DNA of 64,000 nt from Bacteroidota bacterium. Its GTDB lineage: Bacteria; Bacteroidota; Ignavibacteria; Tepidaquicellales; Tepidaquicellaceae. Made by a program: the position numbers and the translations under genes. Each line of letters begins with the position of its first letter. The first letter of the stretch is position 1. This document shows positions 58,516 to 64,000 of this stretch, one piece after another. Location of the stretch: positions 248,001 to 312,000 of the forward strand of contig JAFDZP010000005.1 of NCBI GenBank assembly GCA_018266835.1. The letters are read 5' to 3'. Below the pieces are notes generated by a model. That model ran no database searches. It worked only from the letters and a program-made list of their open reading frames with translations, and was not told the DNA's origin.

Positions 58516-60540
58516 TTAATTCGCCAATGCTACATTACCTGAAAAGCCGGGATCGTCCTTCATTATCTTTTCTTTCTTAGCTTCTTTTCCCTGCTCTGCT
58601 ACAGGAAGAATCGGTTCCTTAATGAACGGAGGCAATTCCTCTCCGCGCATTATCTTATCAATTTCTTCTGCATCAAGAATTTCTCTCTCAACTAATATAT
58701 GTGACATCTTATGAAGCACTTCGATGTTATCACGTAATATTTTTTCTGCTCTTGTCATGCCTGCCTGAACAGTTCTCTTCACCTCTTCATCAATTATGAT
58801 CTGTGTTGATTCGCTGTAATCCCTGTTGTGATGCGAACCCATTTCACGGCCTAGGAATACTTCTTCCTGTTTCTGTCCGTAAGCTACAGGCCCTAATCTT
58901 TCACTCATACCGAATTCACATATCATTCTTCTTGCCATTCCCGTTGCGCGTTCTATATCATTGCTTGCGCCGGTAGTAAGCTCGTTGAAAATTATTTTCT
59001 CTGCTGCTCTGCCGCCCATAGCGTATGCAATAACTGCTTCGATATGCTCTTTGGAGTAGCTGTGCTTTTCATCCATCGGAAGATAAGTTGTTACGCCTAA
59101 TGCTCTTCCTCTCGGAATGATTGTAACTTTATGCACAGGGTCAGCTTCAGGAATCATTCGTGCAACTATAACGTGACCGCACTCATGATATGAAGTCGTT
59201 AATTTTTCTTTATCGGAAATTATCATGCTCTTTCTTTCCGTACCCATCATAACTTTATCTTTCGCATCTTCAAGTTCGCGCATGCTTACAACATCTTTGC
59301 TGTTTCTTGCAGCAAGAAGCGCTGCTTCGTTTACAAGATTTGCAAGGTCAGCTCCTGAAAATCCGGGAGTGCCTTTTGCAATCGTTTCAATCTTAACATC
59401 TTTCGATAGCGGAATTTTTCTTGTATGAACTTTTAAAATTCCTTCTCTTCCCTTCACGTCAGGTCTATCTACAACTACCTGTCTGTCAAATCTTCCCGGT
59501 CTTAACAACGCAGGATCAAGAATGTCAGGTCTGTTTGTGGAAGCGATAACTATTACACCATTGTTCTGTTCAAAGCCGTCCATTTCGATAAGGAGCTGAT
59601 TTAATGTCTGCTCTCTTTCATCATGTCCGCCGCCCATACCAGCGCCGCGGTGACGACCTACTGCATCAATTTCATCTATGAAAATTATACATGGAGCGTG
59701 TTTCTTTCCCTGCTCGAATAAATCTCTTACTCTCGATGCGCCAACGCCTACAAACATTTCTACGAAGTCTGCACCTGAGATTGAAAAGAACGGAACGCCT
59801 GCCTCGCCTGCTACTGCACGGGCAAGTAAAGTCTTACCTGTTCCGGGAGGGCCTAATAAAAGTACGCCTCTCGGGATTTTACCGCCGAGCTTCTGGAACT
59901 TGCCCGGTGATTTTAAAAAGTCTATTATTTCAGAAAGTTCCTGCTTAGCTTCATCTGCTCCCGCTACATCGTTGAATGTAACTTTGATTGCAGATTCGTT
60001 CAGCATCTTCGCCTTTGATTTTCCGAAAGAGAAAATATTTCGCGAGCCGCCTGCTCCGCCTGACTGCATTCTGCGCATAATCAAAATCCAGAATACAATT
60101 ATAAGTATCCACGGCACTGCGCCGAGAAGAGGTCCGAGCCATCCGCCGTCATCTTTTTCAACGGAGAATTTCACGCCTGCTTCATTCAGGGATTTTATAA
60201 AATTGTCATCTACATTTGTATATGGGAGGAATACTGTAATTTTATCAGTTGTGAATGTGCGTGTGCCTACGTTTACCGGCTCATTGCCTTTCAGCTTGCC
60301 GAGGAATTCGTAGTTGTTATCATTCTTTTTGATAACTGCGCTCTCTATTTTTTTGTCACGAAGTAATCTCTGGTATTCGTCAAATGATACATCGGAATAC
60401 TTTCCTTCTGAGCCCTTCGTGTAAATCATTATCAGAAAGAACCCAATTAATATTGCGCTCCAGCCGAGAACGATTCTGAAGACACGGCTCCAGTTAAAAT
60501 CATCATTGCCTGATTTTTTCTTGTTCTTATTGTTATCCAT
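58516..60540 (-). CDS. ftsH: ATP-dependent zinc metalloprotease FtsH
   Basis: 674 residues. Two N-terminal transmembrane helices (about 22-41 and 142-156) enclose a periplasmic domain. AAA+ domain: Walker A GPPGTGKT at 230-237, Walker [35 protein letters not shown]. Zinc protease domain: HECGH (usual HEAGH) near residue 450 and the downstream Asp in the [11 protein letters not shown] region. It degrades membrane and regulatory proteins. The C-terminal tail from about 640 is disordered. Follows hpt by 34 bp on the same strand, as in many bacteria. Confidence 0.97.
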   Translation of the reverse strand: MDNNKNKKKSGNDDFNWSRVFRIVLGWSAILIGFFLIMIYTKGSEGKYSDVSFDEYQRLLRDKKIESAVIKKNDNNYEFLGKLKGNEPVNVGTRTFTTDKITVFLPYTNVDDNFIKSLNEAGVKFSVEKDDGGWLGPLLGAVPWILIIVFWILIMRRMQSGGAGGSRNIFSFGKSKAKMLNESAIKVTFNDVAGADEAKQELSEIIDFLKSPGKFQKLGGKIPRGVLLLGPPGTGKTLLARAVAGEAGVPFFSISGADFVEMFVGVGASRVRDLFEQGKKHAPCIIFIDEIDAVGRHRGAGMGGGHDEREQTLNQLLIEMDGFEQNNGVIVIASTNRPDILDPALLRPGRFDRQVVVDRPDVKGREGILKVHTRKIPLSKDVKIETIAKGTPGFSGADLANLVNEAALLAARNSKDVVSMRELEDAKDKVMMGTERKSMIISDKEKLTTSYHECGHVIVARMIPEADPVHKVTIIPRGRALGVTTYLPMDEKHSYSKEHIEAVIAYAMGGRAAEKIIFNELTTGASNDIERATGMARRMICEFGMSERLGPVAYGQKQEEVFLGREMGSHHNRDYSESTQIIIDEEVKRTVQAGMTRAEKILRDNIEVLHKMSHILVEREILDAEEIDKIMRGEELPPFIKEPILPVAEQGKEAKKEKIMKDDPGFSGNVALAN

Positions 60541-60574
60541 TAAAATTGATTAGTATTAAAATTTAATTCTTTTA

Positions 60575-61102
60575 TTATAACACAAAAATGCCATTTAAAT
60601 TCCTATATTTCTGGGCGTAATCAAGACCGTAACCTATTACGAAATCATTCTTTATCTTGAACCCGATGTAGTCAATTTTGAAATCTAATTTGGCTATATC
60701 CTTCTTGTATAAGAGTGTAACGAATTTTATTGATTTTGGTTTCTTTGTCATGATTAAGTCGCGGATAAACTTTACAGAGAGTCCCGTATCTACGATATCT
60801 TCAACAACGATAATATCCTGACCTTCGACTTCGCAGTTAAGGTCTTTCAGGAGAGTTACCTGTCCCGAAGAAATTTTGCTGTCACCGTAGCTTGAGAGCT
60901 TAAGAAAATCTATTTCGCATTCGACTTCAATCTCGCGCACAAGGTCGGCAATAAAAATAAATGAGCCGTTAAGTATGCCTATGAAAATCGGTTTTTTATG
61001 CTTGTAGTCTTTATTGATTTTCTTCGCAAGCTGAGAAATCCTTTTTTTGATTTCTCCTTTTTTTATGTAAGGTTTAATTTTCGCTTTTTTGTTTACTTCC
61101 AA
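60575..61102 (-). CDS. hpt: Hypoxanthine phosphoribosyltransferase
   Basis: 175 residues. IFIGILNGSFIFIADLVREI, the flexible loop region FLKLSSYGDS, the PRPP-binding motif IIVVEDIVDTGLSVKFI and GYGLDYAQKYRNLNGI identify an HPRT. It converts hypoxanthine (and guanine) with PRPP to IMP (GMP). Together with the purine nucleoside phosphorylase at 41168 it completes a salvage route, though the genes are unlinked. hpt-ftsH order is common in bacteria. Confidence 0.94.
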   Translation of the reverse strand: MEVNKKAKIKPYIKKGEIKKRISQLAKKINKDYKHKKPIFIGILNGSFIFIADLVREIEVECEIDFLKLSSYGDSKISSGQVTLLKDLNCEVEGQDIIVVEDIVDTGLSVKFIRDLIMTKKPKSIKFVTLLYKKDIAKLDFKIDYIGFKIKNDFVIGYGLDYAQKYRNLNGIFVL

Positions 61103-61179
61103 AATTGTTTGCCCCCGGATGTTGTTATGAATTCAATTGCCACGGCTTTCAAGCCGTGGATAAAAATTTATCCCCGCAT

Positions 61180-61217
61180 AACCCCCTCCTTTTCAAGGAG
61201 GGGGCAGGGGGTGGTTA
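61180..61217 (-). repeat. Family A palindromic repeat, copy R18 (reverse)
   Basis: Hairpin CCCCCTCCTT / AAGGAGGGGG, tail CAGGGGGTGGTTA. Confidence 0.87.
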
Positions 61218-61356
61218 ACTTTAATATTATTCTCCGTCCCAAACTCCTGTTTGGGACGGAACTATACCGTGAAACTCTGTTTCACTGCGAAACGGAGTTT
61301 CGCGGAATATGCATTCCCAAACGGAGTTTGGGAATGAGAACCGTTCGTTTCCAAAA

Positions 61357-61396
61357 ATAAAAAAACCCGCCTATACTCAAAATAGTAATGGCGGGT
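61357..61396 (-). terminator. Terminator of rpsU
   Basis: Arms ACCCGCC (61365-61371) and GGCGGGT (61390-61396); T run on the minus strand. Confidence 0.86.
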
Positions 61397-61430
61397 AAAA
61401 ATTTACATCTAATTAATTCAACGTATTGGA

Positions 61431-61628
61431 TTAATTATTTTCTTCCGCTATTATTCTTTTAGTTTTCCTAATAGCGCGTTCTAGATCCATTTTCTTTTCA
61501 ATAGATGGCTTAGTAAAAAACATTCTGCGTCTGAATTCTTTTAAGATTCCTGACTTTTCATATTTTTTCTTGAATCTTTTAAGTGCCTTATCGATAGATT
61601 CGCCTTCCTGAATGATGACTTTGAACAA
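61431..61628 (-). CDS. rpsU: 30S ribosomal protein S21
   Basis: 65 residues. IIQEGESIDKALKRFKKKYEKSG, LKEFRRRMFFTKPSIEKK and the basic C-terminus identify S21, the small subunit protein near the anti-Shine-Dalgarno region of 16S rRNA. Monocistronic with its own terminator. Upstream of its start, the leader region is occupied by a heptamer array and repeat R19. Confidence 0.95.
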   Translation of the reverse strand: MFKVIIQEGESIDKALKRFKKKYEKSGILKEFRRRMFFTKPSIEKKMDLERAIRKTKRIIAEENN

Positions 61629-61702
61629 AGAAATTACCTCTTTCTAGTTAGATTTTATTAGTAAAAATAAGCAAATATCCTTAGATATTCAAGGGAGATT
61701 AA

Positions 61703-61782
61703 AGTTATGAGTTATGAGCTATGAGCTATGAGTTATGAGTTATGAGCTATGAGCTATGAGTTATGAGTTATGAGCTATGAGT
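61703..61782. repeat. Heptanucleotide tandem array with 28-bp higher-order period
   Basis: About eleven copies of GAGTTAT or GAGCTAT. The T/C variants alternate in pairs (T T C C T T C C), so the true repeat is four heptamers, 28 bp. The same GAGTTAT unit occurs at 46796. Confidence 0.93.
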
Positions 61783-61783
61783 G

Positions 61784-61845
61784 TTCTCCTCGTTTTCAAG
61801 GAGGGGGTACTTGTCCCGCAGTTCTTTTGCGGGAGAAGTGGTTTA
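61784..61845 (-). repeat. Family A palindromic repeat, copy R19 (reverse, with insertion)
   Basis: Hairpin CTCCTCGTTTT / CAAGGAGGGGG, then an insert with GTCCCGCAGTT and TTTTGCGGGA, and the tail GAAGTGGTTTA. Confidence 0.7.
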
Positions 61846-62019
61846 AAAGTTATCATACATCCTCTCGTTCCGATGCTCCGGCTTCGGAACGAACATAAAT
61901 CCAATTTACTAAATTCACTGTATATCTTTTATTATCAATAGCTTATTTTGTTGTTTTTTCGCTAAAAAAGTCTTTGTTTTTAAAGTGAATTTATCTGATA
62001 TTTGTTTATACAAAAGCTT

Positions 62020-64000
62020 ATGAGAAAATTTATTATAATAATTTTCCTCCTTGCCTCGGTTCCCTCTTTTGCGCAATGGACAAAAATCTCGGGATTATCT
62101 GGAGGAAGAGTTTCAAAAGTAATAAAGACTTCACATTATTTATTTGCAGTCACCGATGGTAACGGTCTGTTCCGCTCATCTGATAACGGGCTTGACTGGG
62201 AAGAATCTAATAACGGATTTTCGATAATTAATATACTTGATATCACTGAAATTGGAACCGACATTTATGCCGCGTCTTATGGCAAAGGAATTTTCCGTTC
62301 GACTGATTTCGGAAGCAGCTGGAGTTCCTTTAGCCCGGCTTTAATAACTCCATTTGCAAATTGTGTCAGTTCAATAAACGGCAAGTTGCTCGTGGGAACA
62401 TATATCGGCATTTTTATTCTACAAGGAAATCAATGGGTAGATATTACTTCAGGACTAAATTATCCGAATATTTCTGAAATTAAAAAATATAATAATATCC
62501 TGTACGTTAAACTGACCGGAGTTTTGTATAAATCTACTAATGAAGGACAGAGCTGGAGCAGAATTGGTCATTCTTCCTACACTGACTATGCCGATTATTG
62601 TTTCAAAGATAATTATATATATGCTCTGGATTTTAATGGAATATATAAATGCCATTTAGATTCTACTCACTGGGTTACTCTGCCAAAACCATATCCTTCT
62701 GCCTATTATCCAATTACCATTTTTTCTGATTCCCTGAATCTTTTTGTAAGCTATCAGAATTTTATTTATAAAAGCACTAATTCCGGATTGAACTTTACTC
62801 CTTCAACTTCTCCGATTACAAATAATATTTATCCGAGATATAGCTCATGCTCAGATGGAAATAATATATTTCTTGCAAATACTAATGGTATAATGTATTC
62901 ATCTGACGGAGGTTCAACTTGGCAAAGCAGAAATAAGAACATCATTAATATTCTTTTTAACTCTGTTAACATTTACGGCAGCGAATTGTATTGCACTATT
63001 TACGGAATTATCTACAAAACTACAACTAACGGTGACCAATGGACACTAAACTTCGACGGCTATGCAAACAACGGATATTATCCTGCTAATTCATTAATCA
63101 AAAAAAACTCAAGCAGGATATTTATTCCTGTCAGTAATTCTTATTATACAATTTTACGAACTTCAAATGGCGGAGTGAACTGGTTTAACGGACTTCAGTC
63201 TTATTCGTATAGCACTTATCTCGGAGAAATAAATAACGAAGATATTTTATTTTTAAGCGATAATTATCTTCTTGTCTATCACGATGATAATACATTAAAC
63301 TTCTCTACATTTTATTTAAACTCTGTCTTAAACCATATTTATAAAAGCGGCAATGAATTTTTTATAAGCTCACAATCCGATGGAATTTATAAATGCTCCT
63401 CTTCATATATTTTAACTCAGATAAATAACGGTCTTACTAACCTGAATTCAAATGCTGTTACATCTGCAGGCGATTTTTTATTTGCTGCAACAAATTCCGG
63501 AATATACAGAACAAACAGAAACAGCATAAACTGGACAAAAGTTTTTCAGGAACAGTATAGTTCTCCATTCACAAAAATTATTTCATACAACAATTACATT
63601 TTTGCAAATTCAGGTACAGCTGTTTATAAATCTTCCGATTTCGGAAACACATGGATTTCAATTTATTCTGCCGCTGCAAACATAAACGTAAATAATATTT
63701 GGAATAATTCTGAATACATATTTGCTTCAATAGGCAATGCAGGCCTTATTCGAAGAAGTATATCAGATGCAATCGGTATTTCTCCGATTTCTTCACGTAT
63801 TCCCGATAAATTCTCTCTATCACAAAATTATCCCAACCCGTTCAATCCCAATACCACAATAAATTTTCAAATTCCGAAAAATAATTTTGTCAATCTTAAA
63901 GTCTATGATATAAACGGAAGAGAAGTATCTGAGCTTGTTAATGAAAATTTAAACGCAGGTGAGTACAAAATAAATTTCAACGCAACCGCATTACCAAGCG
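62020..64000 (+). CDS. Secreted YCF48/BNR-type propeller protein with T9SS sorting domain (cut by window edge)
   Basis: 660 codons from ATG at 62020, open to the right edge. Signal peptide MRKFIIIIFLLASVPSFAQ. The body has many blades of the form GLFRSSDNGLDW, GIFRSTDFGSSW, VLYKSTNEGQSW, GIMYSSDGGSTW and AVYKSSDFGNTW, more than in the other cargo, probably two propellers. The sorting domain begins near residue 602 with PDKFSLSQNYPNPFNP and is cut at NFNATALPS, about 20 residues before its end. Its sorting domain is closest to those of the 24889-30447 cluster, over 30 kb away. Confidence 0.88.
   Translation, partial: MRKFIIIIFLLASVPSFAQWTKISGLSGGRVSKVIKTSHYLFAVTDGNGLFRSSDNGLDWEESNNGFSIINILDITEIGTDIYAASYGKGIFRSTDFGSSWSSFSPALITPFANCVSSINGKLLVGTYIGIFILQGNQWVDITSGLNYPNISEIKKYNNILYVKLTGVLYKSTNEGQSWSRIGHSSYTDYADYCFKDNYIYALDFNGIYKCHLDSTHWVTLPKPYPSAYYPITIFSDSLNLFVSYQNFIYKSTNSGLNFTPSTSPITNNIYPRYSSCSDGNNIFLANTNGIMYSSDGGSTWQSRNKNIINILFNSVNIYGSELYCTIYGIIYKTTTNGDQWTLNFDGYANNGYYPANSLIKKNSSRIFIPVSNSYYTILRTSNGGVNWFNGLQSYSYSTYLGEINNEDILFLSDNYLLVYHDDNTLNFSTFYLNSVLNHIYKSGNEFFISSQSDGIYKCSSSYILTQINNGLTNLNSNAVTSAGDFLFAATNSGIYRTNRNSINWTKVFQEQYSSPFTKIISYNNYIFANSGTAVYKSSDFGNTWISIYSAAANINVNNIWNNSEYIFASIGNAGLIRRSISDAIGISPISSRIPDKFSLSQNYPNPFNPNTTINFQIPKNNFVNLKVYDINGREVSELVNENLNAGEYKINFNATALPS

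Larger units (their letters stand above)
61103..61430. other. Intergenic stretch of five adjacent palindromes
   Basis: Contains the hairpins at 61138-61159 (CCACGGCTT / AAGCCGTGG), R18 (61180-61217), 61226-61252 (CCGTCCCAAAC / GTTTGGGACGG), 61258-61297 (GAAACTCTGTTTC / GAAACGGAGTTTC) and 61301-61326 (CATTCCCAAAC / GTTTGGGAATG), then the rpsU terminator. No ORF. Confidence 0.7.
61629..62019. other. Gene-free region between rpsU and the last cargo gene
   Basis: Filled by the heptamer array, repeat R19, and a hairpin GTTCCGATGC / GCTTCGGAAC at about 61866-61893. The rest is AT-rich and must hold divergent promoters. Confidence 0.6.

Overview
The window looks like a chromosomal segment of a low-GC bacterium of the Ignavibacteria/Bacteroidota side of the FCB group. 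The strongest evidence is eleven predicted secreted proteins that end in the same roughly 85-residue type IX secretion (T9SS) sorting domain with the QNYPNPFNP signature, a form typical of Ignavibacteriota. Housekeeping genes support a chromosome: rpoN (partial), dprA, nuoI, purM, dut, rsmI, ychF, ftsH, hpt, rpsU. I saw no rRNA, tRNA or CRISPR array.

Layout. 1-2.3 kb: rpoN, a DUF3109 gene and dprA on the minus strand. 2.6-5.9 kb: an outer-membrane barrel-like protein, a GT-C glycosyltransferase-like membrane protein and two overlapping small drug/metabolite-transporter genes that resemble an ArnT plus ArnE/ArnF set. 5.9-9.7 kb: two sensor histidine kinases. 10.3-12.7 kb: a lipoprotein and an unusual pyruvate-kinase-like protein. 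12.7-15.5 kb: paaA-paaB-paaC-paaD, the phenylacetyl-CoA epoxygenase, without paaE. 15.7-16.2 kb: a 115-bp tandem repeat array. 16.9-19 kb: an AT-rich pair (YqeG-type HAD phosphatase plus a membrane protein). 19.1-23.3 kb: four paralogous secreted thioredoxin-like proteins whose CxxC site is intact, half lost or lost, mixed with small unknown genes. 23.5-40.3 kb: mainly T9SS cargo, including five propeller proteins in a row, with nuoI among them. 40.3-48 kb: TPR protein, purine nucleoside phosphorylase, tatD, two repeat-bracketed genes, another cargo protein, then DUF4190-dut-rsmI-corA. 49-54.4 kb: purM, lysine 6-transaminase, and a fur-feoA-feoB iron-uptake set. 54.6-55.7 kb: a membrane-anchored Mrr-like nuclease. 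55.9-61.6 kb: ychF, a polyprenol/diacylglycerol kinase, a retropepsin-like pair, ftsH, hpt and rpsU, all minus. 62 kb to the right edge: a further T9SS propeller protein, cut by the window end.

The most interesting feature is a set of dispersed palindromic repeats. Family A is a hairpin with CCCCCTCCTT and AAGGAGGGGG arms plus a C-rich tail; about 19 copies sit between genes. Copies often occur as inverted pairs with the tails facing inward. Some pairs are almost empty (about 30-40 bp between them). Two enclose a DUF559 endonuclease-like gene and one encloses a small membrane-protein gene with a frameshift in an A7 run. A second, unrelated palindrome family B (GCGGGAATCCAATCA type) has the same architecture: one empty pair and one pair around the Mrr-like nuclease gene. 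This suggests, as inference, that inward-facing palindrome pairs are mobile or recombinogenic cassettes in which nuclease genes are the recurrent cargo and possibly the mobilising enzymes.
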